A stretch of 64,000 nt of DNA from Paguma larvata (GCA_030068075.1 CM057830.1:22600247-22664246), one strand, 5' to 3'. Positions 33,048 to 43,990 are shown, numbered from the stretch's first letter. Notes: a model not told the origin generated them from the letters alone. Numbers and translations: made by a program.

Positions 33048-33439
33048 GGGGCACTAGGGTAGCTGGGTCAGTTAAGCATCTAACTTTTTTTTTTAATTTT
33101 TATTTATTTTTGAGGGAGAGAGGGAGACACAGAATTCAAAGCAGGCTCCAGGCTCTGAGCCGTCAGCACAGAACCTGATGTGGGGCTCAAACCCAGGAAC
33201 TGTGAGCCCATGACCTGAGCCGAAGTCGGACACTTAACCAACTGAGCCACCAGGTGCCCCAAGCATCTAACTCTTGATCTCATCTAAGGTCATGATTTCA
33301 TGGTTCGTTCATGAGTTTGAGCCCCACATTGGGCTCCACGTTGGCAGTGTGGAGCATGCTTGGAATTCTCTCTGTCTCTTTCCATTCCCTACCCCTCCTT
33401 CATCCCCTCAACATAAATAAATAAATGTTAAAAAAAAAT
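33048..33439 (+). mobile_element. tRNA-Lys SINE, sense, split by a second SINE
   Basis: Outer element: head GGGGCACTAGGGTAGCTGGG, then AAGCATCTAACT, an interruption at 33086-33260, then AGCATCTAACTCTTGATCTC, GTTTGAGCCCCACATTGGGC, a CT-rich middle and AATAAATAAATGTTAAAAAA. The TAACTCTTGATCT signature places it in the older subfamily. Confidence 0.92.
33086..33260 (-). mobile_element. tRNA-Lys SINE inserted antisense within another SINE
   Basis: Inner element: TTTATTTATTTTTGAGGGAG, AGCAGGCTCCAGGCTCTGAG, GAGCCGTCAGCACAG, ATGTGGGGCTCAAACCC, GAGCCGAAGTCGGACAC and GAGCCACCAGGTGCCCC. The perfect 12-bp target duplication AAGCATCTAACT (33074-33085 and 33261-33272) is itself sequence of the outer SINE. 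It postdates the outer copy. Confidence 0.95.
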
Positions 33440-33504
33440 AAAGATTGCTATAAAACAACCTCTTCATAGAAAAATAAAGTATGGTCTGTGAAATGATGTT
33501 GCCT

Positions 33505-33700
33505 CATTTGATATCTTGACTCCACTGCTTATTAAGTATGCAATTATGAGAAAATTATTTCCTTATTGCTTTACCTTCCACAGCTGCTGTTGTGGCATTT
33601 AAAATATGAGAAAATATTGTGAGATGGCCTGTATAAACCACTTTGGAGAGTGCATGGTACCTTGTAATCATTTGGGTTAACCATAATAAGGAGAGTAAAT
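33505..33700 (+). repeat. MIR, sense
   Basis: TGACTCCACTGCTTATTAAG (GGCTCTGCCACTTACTAG), GAGAAAATTATTTCC, ATTTAAAATATGAGAAAAT and a GCATGGTACCTTGTAATCA tail keep MIR order. Divergent. Confidence 0.55.
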
Positions 33701-33754
33701 TGAATATTAGAAATATTAGGTATCTAATAGATTTTCCCATTTCAACCCAAACAC

Positions 33755-33840
33755 TGTGTTTGGTTCCCTTTTATGTTCAGGGCATTGTGCTAGATTAGGG
33801 ACATAAACATGAGTAAGAGAGGGTCTTCACTCTTAATTTT
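33755..33840 (-). mobile_element. L2 3' end fragment, antisense
   Basis: GGGCATTGTGCTAGATTAGG, GACATAAACATGAGTAAG and GGTCTTCACTC match the reversed L2 3' end (GGCACTGTGCTAGGCACTGGGGA...GTCCCTGCCCTC). Confidence 0.5.
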
Positions 33841-34424
33841 TTATAAGTTAGTATACTTCTTGTAGGCAATGTCCATATATTTTGATGATCTGTAACATTT
33901 GATTAAGAACATGGGCATGAAAACACTTAATAAAAAGCACAGGGCAGTTTACTTATATTTATCACATTGTCTTTTTTCTTCTAAAGAGTTCAGTGAGTAT
34001 ATGTCAGTACCAATTATCTTACCATTTAACAATTTTGAACACTAAGGAACAATAAGACAAAAATAATGAAAGCTAATAAGTACTCACAGACTTTGGCAAA
34101 GTTATGTGTAGAACTGCAGGCCAAGTAAGCATGAATCAGAACCAAGATGGTTAAGGTTTTCCATTTTTCTTTTTACAGTGCATTGTTGGATACCTTTGAT
34201 TAGATGAATTTACCTTATGGCCTGTTGAATATGTCACAAACACAAAAGAAGATTGTGTTATGATAGAGCAGAGTGCTATAGCAATGCTGAGAGGCTGTGT
34301 GTGTGTGTATATGCAATAGTTTGTTTGGGGAGGTTTGGGGAGCTAGGTGTTAATATTCATCACTCAGAAGTTTAGTTTTCCATTAGAGTTGACTTACATA
34401 CCAAAGGGTGTACTTCCTCTTCAA

Positions 34425-34520
34425 TTAATGAAAGTGTACTGTATGGTAACATTATGCTAGGTGCTGTGACAGGGATAAAGAAGAGATTAACATGGTCCAT
34501 TTCCACAGAAAGCTCTCCTA
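34425..34520 (-). mobile_element. L2 3' end fragment, antisense
   Basis: CATTATGCTAGGTGCTGTG, CAGGGATAAAGAAGAGATTA and ACATGGTCCATTTCCACAG match the same reversed L2 3' end as the copy at 33755, in a separate insertion. Confidence 0.55.
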
Positions 34521-35100
34521 AAACTCATTTTTTAGCAACACTATGAATCAAGCATGCAAGTGTTTTTAAGAAAACTGTGATGAATGTGGAAAAAATACAT
34601 TTGTTATTTATGCTCAGAGACCGCTTCCTGAAGAATGTAGAATTTCTGAAAATCAAAAGATAGCATAAGCTTTGGAAATGGGAAATAGAATAGAAGTACA
34701 TTCTAGTAGGTGAACCTGGCTGTAACATTAACCTGGCTGTGTGTTTCCTTCGTCACCATACTTCTTATGAGAACTATTAGGCATGAAATAATTAATAGAC
34801 TGAGTTAATCAGCATTTAGTTAACTGCAGAAGACTGATCTATAATGTATGACTTTTGACTAACTGGCAGTCAACTATTATGTCCTACAGACAATCATAGA
34901 ATTTATAATGGCCACCTAAAGTTAAATGAGAATGAGAAGTTCTGTTGTGATTCAGGACATCGTTTTTTTAAAGTTTTAAAAATTATTTAGTGGATTTACT
35001 TTTTCCATTTAATTCTTCAAAATTAATGAAGATCCTAATTATGAGTACATGAGCTTCATTCTGCTTACTTACCCCCTCATATCTTAGAATGGGTGACTGC
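34521..35100. other. unannotated stretch
   Basis: AT-rich unique-looking sequence; no repeat or gene identified. Confidence 0.4.
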
Positions 35101-35245
35101 TTTTTTTTTTTTTTTTTTTTTTTAACTCTCTCCCTCAGACACATTCTCCCTCGCTTCTGAGAAAAACCCACTGGTCCTAGCCTGATCTGGACCCACAGTC
35201 CTCTTCCCCAGTGTTCAGGAAACAAAGAGGGTTGGACACCATGTA
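35101..35245 (-). mobile_element. possible short retrocopy with T(23) tail, antisense
   Basis: An uninterrupted run of 23 T at 35101-35123 is followed by about 120 bp of sequence much richer in G and C than its flanks (CTCTCCCTCAGACACATTC, CCACTGGTCCTAGCCTGATC, GGACCCACAGTCCTC). Read on the minus strand this looks like an RNA end followed by a poly(A) tail. There is no AATAAA before the tail, no SINE head and no clear target duplication. The source RNA is unknown to me. Confidence 0.4.
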
Positions 35246-35267
35246 GATAGAAAGCAGCAATTTGTAA

Positions 35268-35435
35268 TCGAGATGTGGAATCAAACTTTGGCACTTACTT
35301 GCTATGTGCATTGGTCATGGTACTGAAGTTTAATTTCCTCATTTAAAAAAGAATGCAATAGTAGTCTACCTCAACTGTTATCAGAATTTGAGATAGTACC
35401 TGTAAAGCAACTACAACATTATTAAGCATTCTTAA
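35268..35435 (+). repeat. MIR, sense
   Basis: GGAATCAAACTTTGGCACTT, ACTTGCTATGTGCATTGG (CTTACTAGCTGTGTGACC), TTTAATTTCCTCATTTAAAA, AATAGTAGTCTACCTCAACT and GTACCTGTAAAGCAAC are all in MIR order. Confidence 0.75.
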
Positions 35436-35467
35436 ACAGAAGAATAGTGAACATTCAACACATATCT

Positions 35468-35542
35468 TTTATTTTTTAATAATTTATTGTCGAATTGGTT
35501 TCCATATAACACCCAGTGCTCATCCCAACAAGTGCCCTCCTC
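35468..35542 (-). mobile_element. 75-bp 5'-truncated L1 insertion, antisense
   Basis: T-rich start (TTTATTTTTTAATAATTTA), then TTGTCGAATTGGTTTCCATA, TAACACCCAGTGCTCATCCC and AACAAGTGCCCTCCTC. This is the reverse complement of the extreme 3' end of the felid L1. It is flanked by a perfect 20-bp target duplication, TGAACATTCAACACATATCT, at 35448-35467 and 35543-35562. Confidence 0.92.
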
Positions 35543-35815
35543 TGAACATTCAACACATATCTAAAGCGAAGTTGCTATTTTTATCATTATTACTAATATG
35601 TATTTGAATGAAATAATTAGTCTTTAATAGGTTTTGGTGAATAGATCTTTATTGAATACCAGAGGTCTTTGGGTTAGGAATGAACACAGTTGAATAATAC
35701 TGTGACTTATGGGCTCCAAACTGGCGTTTTTAAGAAAAAATCCTTCATTTGGACTATATTTTATATAGCCATCTTGCATGAAACTTCTTCAGAGATAATT
35801 GCTAAAAAAAATAAT

Positions 35816-35998
35816 TGGGTGGCTTAGTCAGTTAAGTGTCCAACTCTGGATTTCAGCTCATGTCATGATCTTGAGGTTGGTGGGTTTGAGCCCCAGGTCA
35901 GGCTTTGCAGTGACAGTGTGAGGCCTGCTTGGGATCCTTTCTCTCCATCTCTTTCTTCCCCTCCCCCCAAAAATAAATAAATAAACTTTTTAAAAAAG
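35816..35998 (+). mobile_element. 5'-truncated tRNA-Lys SINE, sense
   Basis: It begins at GGGTGGCTTAGTCAGTTAAG, lacking the first ten or so bases of the head. It continues CAACTCTGGATTTCAGCTCA, GGTTTGAGCCCCAGG, a short CT/CCCC middle and AAAATAAATAAATAAAC. The target duplication is not clear. Confidence 0.85.
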
Positions 35999-36127
35999 TT
36001 CATTGGAAAAAGGAGATTTCTTCGATTAACATGAATAAGCCTTATGTATTTTCATTCGGTGTTTATATCAAGGTATTTAGACCATCATCAAAGTATTAGT
36101 GGACTAATAGTAGTATACGTAATAGGA

Positions 36128-36340
36128 TACTATGGACTGGCAACTTAATGGCCTGAGGTCTAGTCTTGCCCTCTGCCTGTTTTTGTAATTAAAGTTTTAT
36201 TGGAACTCAGCTATGCTCATTGGTTGATATATTGTCTGTGGTTGCTTTCAGGCTACAATAGAGTTGACAGACCATATAAACTGCAAAGCTGAAAATGCTT
36301 ACTCTATGGCTTTTTACAGAAAAAGTTTTCCAGTGACTAA
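36128..36340 (-). mobile_element. hAT-type miniature DNA transposon
   Basis: CTGCCTGTTTTTGTAATTAAAG, TTTTATTGGAACTCAGC, CATTGGTTGATATATTGTC, TGTGGTTGCTTTCAGGCTAC and TTTTTACAGAAAAAGTTTTC. These match in order the mammalian hAT miniature element reading GCCTGTTTTTGTAAATAAAG...CTTTACAGAAAAAGTTTGCC. Another copy in opposite orientation lies at 59111-59330. I am unsure of the family name. Confidence 0.75.
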
Positions 36341-36844
36341 CAAACTTTTACAATTACCGTGTTAGAGAAAAATCAGTGTTTGCAAAGTTTGTGTTGTATA
36401 GAATACTAGCATTTTATGACTACTTTTGATAATTGTGAATATTAAATGTTATTCCAATGTCTGAGCAAAAACTTACTCAAATTTAATGCACTTGGATGTT
36501 TAAGGGTTAGAACTGGTAACTACTTACTCTCATTGGAGTGAATACTGGGGTAGGTTTCAGAAATTGATATTCTACTTCGATTACTTGTACCACAGTCTCA
36601 ATTAAATTGTCTTGCTGTACTATCTAGGGCTACTGAAAAAGAATCTTAAGTATGATTGATCAAAATGGTACAGTAGTTGAGTATCTGAGCTCTGGCAGGC
36701 TAGATGATAAAGGAGAAATACAGTGAAATAATTTTTTTCTCATGAGAGAATAGAATGTATACCAGCTGCTATAGCAAAATAAAGCAAATTCTGCTACCGG
36801 CTTTTAATGACATTTATCAAATGAGCTGTTGTGAGGCAGTAATG

Positions 36845-37025
36845 GTGTTGAGAGGAACAGAATTGGTGTCCGGGAGATTTGAGTCTGGATCCCAGTTACA
36901 CTACTTACATACTCTCTGCCTGTGGGCAACTTATTTATCCTCTCATAATTTCAATTATATGTAGAATTGGGGGAAAAGTATGAAAGATTGCATAAAATAT
37001 GCTCATACATATAATGCAGTCATTT
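36845..37025 (+). repeat. MIR, sense
   Basis: GATTTGAGTCTGGATCCCAG, TTACACTACTTACATACTC, CTGTGGGCAACTTATTTATC, a short decayed centre and ATGCTCATACATATAATGC. Good MIR order. Confidence 0.65.
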
Positions 37026-37702
37026 TCATATTGTGGTGGTATTTAAATGGCCCCTCAGAAACTTGAGAATTAATACAGCATGCACATTTTGACTAGTAAG
37101 GTTTTTAGTGTGTTTATATCTTTCCTGAAACTCTGTCTTAGAAACACAATTTCAAAACTATGTCTGTCTTCCTTGTAATATTAGTATCATCACTAACCTT
37201 ACTCAAATATTGCTTGATGATCAGTGAATTATATCATTAATAGTTGCTTGTACATTTTAAACTTGAAAGATTCAGAAGAAAACTCAAGTGTGTAGGAATA
37301 CTTAATTTAGGAAATAATAGAGCAGTGTCAAGTAATTAGATATGTTACTCAAAAATAATAACATTTAATTGAAATCATTAACCAGAGGTAATTACCAATA
37401 GAGTATTAGAACATACTTATTTTGATACTTCTAGCAAGTAAACAAAAAGTTTTCATCTGTGTTTTTGACATAATAAAAATGGAAATAAAAAGTTATTTTT
37501 AAGCCAGTGTATTTTTATTCTGAAATATAATCTGTATTATTTTGATTTCTTTTTTTTCCTAAAGTAAGTAAAATCTGCATGTTTTTTGATGGTGTAAGAC
37601 CTAGAAGGAAAGGAAGATAAACTGTGTCTTAATTCAGATTGCCTAAATGTAAGTTAATTATCTTTCACAACTAAAGACTGGAAAGATATAAAATGAAATA
37701 AT

Positions 37703-37930
37703 AATAGCCAATGCTTATTAAGTTTGTTCTTTGAGCCAAGCATTATTTTAAGTATTTTCACGCATTATCTGATTGAATATCCAAAACAATTCCATGAAGT
37801 AGGTACTATTATTTTTTCCATCTTAAAGATGAATAAAATGAGGTACAGATTAAATAACTTTCTCAGTGTTACAGGGTATTTGAGCCAGGAAGCCCATTCA
37901 AACCAGGGAGTCCAATTCAAGAACACCTGT
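37703..37930 (-). repeat. MIR, antisense, well preserved
   Basis: AATAATAGCCAATGCTTATT, GAGCCAAGCATTATTTTAAG, ACGCATTATCTGATTGAAT, CAATTCCATGAAGTAGGTAC, TAAAGATGAATAAAATGAGG and GTGTTACAGGGTATTTGAGC are the full reversed MIR in order. The 70-codon frame over it is a shadow. Confidence 0.88.
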
Positions 37931-39655
37931 ACGTAATGGTTTTGATATAGCTACAAAAAATAGAGTATAGAGAGTGCCTCCTAACAAGTTTTTATTTGCC
38001 TCCATTTACATTGAGACTGTCTATAAAAACTGAAAACGTTAATTTTAAACATGAGTATGTTAAAGGATTATTTTAAGCTAACACATTTCCAAAAATTTAT
38101 ATTTTTATTTAAATCTGGCATTTAGTAAGTTGGTGAATATCTTGGGTATTGATGGGTCTTCAAAAGCAAAGAATTGAAGGACATATGAAATTTAGGATAT
38201 TTAATGGTCAGTTTCACAACTTTAGGAATTATATAGGGTTATATATGCACACAAAGAGATACTTAACTGTAACATAACATATATAATATAACAATGTGAA
38301 GTTTCCTTAACCTTTCTAATTCACTTAAAACACTGAGAAATGATCTGCTTTCAAACACATAGGCCAGCCTTCTTCAATTAACAACTAGGAAAATAATGGG
38401 AAATACATAATAGAAATGTTCTCATCTAATCTAGTAGTTTTAGGAAGTTATTTAACAAATTTTTCCTTTTGGAAAAAATACAGGTTGAATATTAGGGATT
38501 ACAATTTGCTTAATGTCACTAAAAATGAAGAAACTAATATTGACACATTTGACTTGAAGAAAACAAAACCATTTTTTACCATGATCATCTTTGAATAAAA
38601 AGGAAATTCTGTTCAAGGAAACATGTAGGGTTCACATTCTTATGATAAAATACAGTTGGCATTATTTCTGAAATGATAAAGGCAAATATTTGATATGATG
38701 ACATCTCTATTTTGTTTTAGGCTTTTGCTTGAGTATTAACAGGGATATATGCATTGATGTGTTTGTAGCAGGATAAAACAAGGGTCATAATGAAATTGGA
38801 TATAATTTTGTAAGAATTAAAACAATATTATAGAATAATGCTAAGCCATTACTGTGATTTAATGTCTTAAAAACTTGGTCCACTTAGTGGCTTTTCATTT
38901 TCCTTAAAAAATTTTGAAGTGCTGTTTTAACACTTCAAAAAAAGAAAAAAACGATGGTTTAGGTAGATTGAATTGCTCAATAAAGGTCATTTGTATTCAA
39001 TACGGACTCTTGAATATGGAATGTAGCAGCCAGTTATGTAAATTTAATGATGTTTATATATTATGAATAATACCAGGGAAGTCCAAATCTATTCAATTAA
39101 ATTTTTATGTATAAAATTTCAGCTATATATCAAAATCTTATAATAATTTATATTACAATAATTTTGGCTAATCAGATACCCACTCATGTTTTAGTAGATT
39201 TCCCTGGGAGAAGAAATAGGATTTAAGCTTTTAAGTTGGTATGACATACAGGTATACTAACATTCAGAAGACCAAACTATTATGTCTTATTTTATTTGTA
39301 ATCAGATTGCTTATTGAGAGCAGTAGATATTTCTGAACTTAGAAAGAATGAAGAAAATGTGCATTCGTTTATGATTTTTACTGCTTGCTTGACTTGACTC
39401 TTTTTTACTTCTGCCTTGCTCCTGAAAAGATTTCAGGTGTCTTATAAAAATAAACACAACACGAGGTAAGAATAAGTAAAAGAGGGAATTGGGACAGGTG
39501 TTGGGAAGAAAAGCTAATGCTGGAAGTAAAGCTGTCCCAGGTATTTTGTATTCATTACAAAAACATACTAACAGGAGTCCACCTTGGTGAGTGAGTCCTA
39601 TGTATACTACTGGAGCTCAAATCTCCTTTCAATTCTGGGTAAAAAACCCTATTTC
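37931..39655. other. long unique-looking AT-rich stretch
   Basis: No gene, RNA or repeat that I can name. Confidence 0.5.
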
Positions 39656-39720
39656 TTTATTTTTTTAAGTTTTATTTATTTATTTTGAGAGAAAGCACAC
39701 ACCCTCCTGAATGGAGGACG

Positions 39721-39766
<46 letters not shown>

Positions 39767-39894
39767 AATCCCAAGCAGCCTCTGTGATGTTAACGTGTAG
39801 CCCCATCCCTGGCTCCATCCCATGACCATGAGATCATTACCTGAGCCGCTATCAAGGGTCAGATGCTTGACTGACTGAGCCACCCAGGTGCCTC
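39656..39894 (-). mobile_element. diverged tRNA-Lys SINE, antisense, with (GA)n expansion
   Basis: Reverse SINE with TTTATTTATTTATTTTGAGA, a 39-bp (GA)n run at 39724-39762, AGAATCCCAAGCAGCC, CATGACCATGAGATCATTAC, GAGCCGCTATCAAG and GAGCCACCCAGGTGCC. The middle (about 39785-39815) is atypical. Confidence 0.88.
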
Positions 39895-40394
39895 AGAAAA
39901 AAGTTTATTTTTAATGCCACACCATTTAAAGGTAGTTATTTTGAAAGCACATCCTCAGAAAATACATGCATTTGGAGTTCTTCAAGGCAACTGCCTGTCA
40001 GCTGACAGTTTCCACACATCTGTACATTTAAGAAATCAATATTTAAAGTAATTGACGTTAAATTATCTCAGTATCTGAAAGTATTTCATGAATCATAAGG
40101 GAGAAATTGAATTATGTCAAGTGAAGTTTTGCTATTACATTTAATACTTGAAAAAAATTTGGTTACTTCCATGTAGTGCATTTTGTAGAGTTCTCTGTTA
40201 ACTCAAATATTTTGATTATCTATTTATTTCTCAATCATCAATCACTGATAGCTGTCAAATGTTCATAACCAGAGAAATACAATTAACATAGTATAAAAGT
40301 TGAATTTCATTGTTCTTATGTTAAACCCCCTGAAAATTCAAGCACTTAGAAATGTAGAAATAGTTGTATATAGTTTCTTTTATATAAGATTTAT

Positions 40395-40510
40395 GAGTAC
40401 TGACATGGAGTCAGAAAACCAGGGATTTGAAATCCGGTTCTGTTCTGTTTTTTATTGCTGCCTGCTTCAAGTATCATTTTACCTTTTCAGCATAAAAGAG
40501 AGGAAGAGAG
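40395..40510 (+). repeat. MIR 5' half, sense
   Basis: TGACATGGAGTCAGAAAACC, AGGGATTTGAAATCCGGTTC, TGCTGCCTGCTTCAAGTATC and ATTTTACCTTTTCAGCATAA correspond to GACTCTGGAGTCAGACAGCC onward. The 3' half is missing. Confidence 0.65.
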
Positions 40511-42350
40511 ACCTGCATAATTTCTAATTTTTTTTTACCTCTGAGATTTTACGGGTCTCTGGGTGACTGAAGTGCTCTCACTTTATTTTTTTAAAGTAGT
40601 ATGTCTTTCTCAAAATGTAGGTCTTCTAAATTATGAGATGTTTCTGTGAATGCTTAAATTAGAAATTTTATTTGAATATAATTAAATTTTTATTTTTTAA
40701 AGAGATCTCTTTTGTTAGCTGAGATACCAGTCTTTGAGTTTTCATTTCAATGACTTGAAAAAATAGTCTGAATCCAAATCAGTAATCTGCTGTAATGAAT
40801 TCTCACTCACCTTTCAGCAAAAATATTTCAGTTATCCACTAGTCCAGAAGAAAGAGTGCTGTGTCTGTAACAGTATCTTAGCTGTTCACCAATAGGGTAA
40901 CATGTCATGCTGGTATTATTTAAACATGTGCAATCTCATCGTCACCTTTTCCCACCTTTGAGAATATGTCCTCAAAGACAATGGAAAAGATTATGAAAAA
41001 AGTAAGGTTTAAGAAGACTAAAACTATCTATGCATAACAAGTTGGAAGTGATAAAACATATCGCAAGAAATGGCATGAAGACATAAGCACAAGCATTCAC
41101 ATGTCCTCATTTACCTTCCATTTATGTATGTTCTTGGTTTGTTAGAGTATATGGTCATTGCAATGAAAATGTATTTCGTTACTGTATGCCACTCGTAAAT
41201 ACTAATGAATGCATTATATTTTACATGATTAGCTTATTCATGATGTTAAGTACATAATTCATTTTTAAATGTTCTATATTATGGAGAAATTCTTCATTAA
41301 TTGTTATGTAGGTGTCGAGAGTTTTTATGATACTTGGAAAAATCATTTGGAGATTTTGGGTGGTCTGAGTAGGCATTATTTTTATTATTTAAAATAATGA
41401 AATGTAGACTCCTGCTAAACTTGGGAAACCCAAAATTTCCATCCAACACATGACAGGAATGGATTATATTGAGATAATGAAAGATATCTGCAATTGCAAT
41501 GGTCCCTTCATGTATGACCATAGAGAGATGAGGACAGTGAATTAGGATACTTAAACTTAACTTAAAACTTTGTGCTATTTTTAATTTTTCTTCACATACT
41601 GTGTTTTTTCTTTTTTTTCTGTGATAGTTTGGAAAGTAGTCAACTTGTTTTGTATTCAGTTTGGATTTTTATCAAAGTACTTCACACATCTTAGATAATT
41701 ATCTAAAAATCAAGTTCTTCAGAACAATTATTTTGAATCATTTGAAAGCGCTAATATTCCACTGATTTTTATCTATAAGAATGATGGTTTCATATTATTA
41801 AATTAATAATAAATTGGTTATTGTTATTTCCCACCTGGCATTTCATTTTTAGTCTCCATTAACTATCACCAAGTTTTCAGTAACTTTTTTTATTTTAATT
41901 CCTCTTTTCTTCTAAAATATGTTTAACTTTTTAAATTATATATTTATTTTTGTTAAATAAATAACCATTGATTGCATATATTTACATATTCCTGTGTCTT
42001 TAACTGGTTTCAATGCTTATTCCTATTTCTTTTCTACAAAACTATCCCTGAACCATTAATCCTTTTTGTTAGTATATCATTGATTTTATCTCTGATCACT
42101 TTTTGTAGAATGTGAATTTGAGTGGCATTTTTTCCTGAGGCTGTGCATTTCTCATTATATAAATGGCTTCTCTTTTCCTACAGGTGTTAGTTTTTAAAAG
42201 CCCGAATGTGTAGAAACTCGCCGGTAATAACCTCTCCTTACAAAAGTCTATGAATATGCTTCCAAGTCCATACTGGGGAAGTAATCTACATACTGTCTCT
42301 GTCTCATGTCTTAGAAATAAAGAATTAGGGAAAAAAAAAAGTAGGGGGGA
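40511..42350. other. unannotated AT-rich stretch
   Basis: Unique-looking sequence. A short splice-like interval at 42184-42223 has stops in all three frames and is not annotated. A(10) lies at 42331-42340, just before the composite SINE. Confidence 0.45.
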
Positions 42351-42854
42351 GGGACCTGTGTGGCTCAGTCTGTTAAGCATCCAACTGTTGATTTTGGCTC
42401 AGTGCATAATCTCACTGTTGTGAGATTGAGGCCTATGTTGGGCTCTGTGTTTACAGCATGGGGCCTACTTGGGATATTCTCTCTCCCTCTCTCTCTACCC
42501 CTCTCCCATGTCAGTCCCCCACATGCCCCGGGCATGGCCAGTGCCCAGTGTGGGGGGAGGATGACAAGGCACCTGCCCCCTCCCCCTGTAGGTGGGGACA
42601 GGTGGGCCTCCCTTTATTCATTCTGCCACCTTCCCCCTGGCCAAAGCCACTGACAGTGGTGATCCAAGGCGGGTGCTGCGAACAGGAAAGACACTACCAC
42701 TAGGCCTCAGGCACCTGAGATAACCTGGAGCACTCTAGGGGCACCACAGGGCCAGGCAATATGCTCAGCACTCCCAGTGCACTCTCTCCTTTTCTCCCTC
42801 TCCCTCTCCCTCTCCCTCTCCCTCTTAGTATAAGTAAATAAACAAAAAAAAAGA
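42351..42854 (+). mobile_element. composite SINE with about 260-bp GC-rich insert
   Basis: The 5' part is a sense tRNA-Lys SINE: GGGACCTGTGTGGCTCAG, AGCATCCAACTGTTGATTTT, GAGGCCTATGTTGGGCTCTG, a GCATGGGGCCTACTTGG segment and a CT-rich middle. At about 42508 the SINE breaks off into GC-rich, non-SINE sequence to about 42785, including a near-palindrome CATGCCC-C-GGGCATG at 42522-42536. A CT-rich tract with (CTCCCT)n at 42794-42825 and a SINE-type tail AAGTAAATAAACAAAAAAAA resume after it. Two frames run through the insert (42360-42653, 42458-42703) but look like proline/glycine-rich chance translation. The insert could be a later insertion or part of a chimeric retroposed RNA. Confidence 0.75.
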
Positions 42855-43119
42855 GGAACTGATGAGTAGTAGAGGAGAGCCATCATCAGTTTCTCGGATG
42901 ATGAAGGAAAATGGTTAAGACAAGTCTTCCTAGTAATAAAATGGCAATGTAAATGTTTACTATTGTCTTTTCTTGTTGTTACAGAGGAAAAAATCTGAGG
43001 TTAAATATTTTCAGTTCTTAAAAAATTTAACTGTATTTCCTCTTTGATGTTTATAGAGAAACATGACAATCAGCATATTGTACCTATAAAGGAATGTACC
43101 ATCGTTTTTGAAATGGAAG

Positions 43120-43990
43120 AATAAGGACAAATAATTAAATCAAAATTGTTCATAATCTTATTACTCTGGGATTTTAAATTCTGACATTTTTCATGTGTCT
43201 TTCTAAATCTTTTTCTATGAATGTTTCTTTTTGTCTTATTAAAAAGTAAAATTTGGATGATTTAACGCAAACCATTCATATCCTGCTTTTTGTTACACCA
43301 CAGTGTGCTTTCTTTAGTATCGTTAAATATTTTAAGAATTTTCTTTATATGGTGCATAGTCTTCCATCTTAGTAATGCATTTTTTATTATTTTACTTATT
43401 AGAAATAATAATGTGATATGTGATGAATATCCTCAGATATAAGTCTTTGCATGAATCCCAATTATGAAAGGAAACGAATACCTTACTGTAGTTAATACCC
43501 TTAATTCTTGTCAAATAGCTTTTCAAAAACATTGCACTTCCTAGTTTCATAACAGAGTATCTCATCTTCTTACTACCAGTATTATGTTACCCATTGCCAG
43601 TTTGGCAGATAAAAAATAGTATTTTGTTATAATCCCTAATGACATGATTAGTAGTTCATTTGAATTTTACCTTTTTTTTTTTTCATGTTTAATGGCAATG
43701 TGTTTCTCTAATGTAGAATTCAGGTTTCTGTTCTTTATGCATTTTTATTTGCTTTTCTTATTGATTTGTAAGAATTATTTACATACTAAGGACATTAACA
43801 TTTTACTTCCTGTAAGTATTAAGATCTTTTGTTTTAGAAATGTTTATAATAGAATGTACCTTTCTCTTGATATGAGTGTTTCCTTGTTTTTATGTTTTAC
43901 TTTGAAATCCAGGGTACCTGTCAGGTATCCATGAAAGATTATTTTTCTGGTATTATTTATGTATTTATTTATTAGAGAAACATTTGAAGA
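43120..43990 (-). mobile_element. probable antisense old L1 3' region
   Basis: Text such as TCTTTGCATGAATCCCAAT, GTCAAATAGCTTTTCAAAAA, TTGCACTTCCTAGTTTC, CATTGCCAGTTTGGCAG and TGCATTTTTATTTGCTTTTC has the style and order of reversed old L1 3' sequence (AAATTGCTTTCCAGAAAGG...CCCATTTT). Divergence is high, and the open frame at 43644-43934 is not a gene. Confidence 0.5.

Noticed and set aside
42184..42223. Exon-like 40-bp interval with a good acceptor (CTCTTTTCCTACAG) and GTAATA donor
   Set aside because: All three frames contain stops, the donor is weak and the interval is very short.
42360..42703. Two overlapping proline-rich frames in the composite SINE
   Set aside because: They start inside the SINE head and owe their openness to GC-rich sequence. 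No protein features beyond composition.
43644..43934. 96-codon F/L-rich frame as a membrane protein
   Set aside because: AT-rich reversed LINE sequence; its hydrophobicity follows from T-rich codons.
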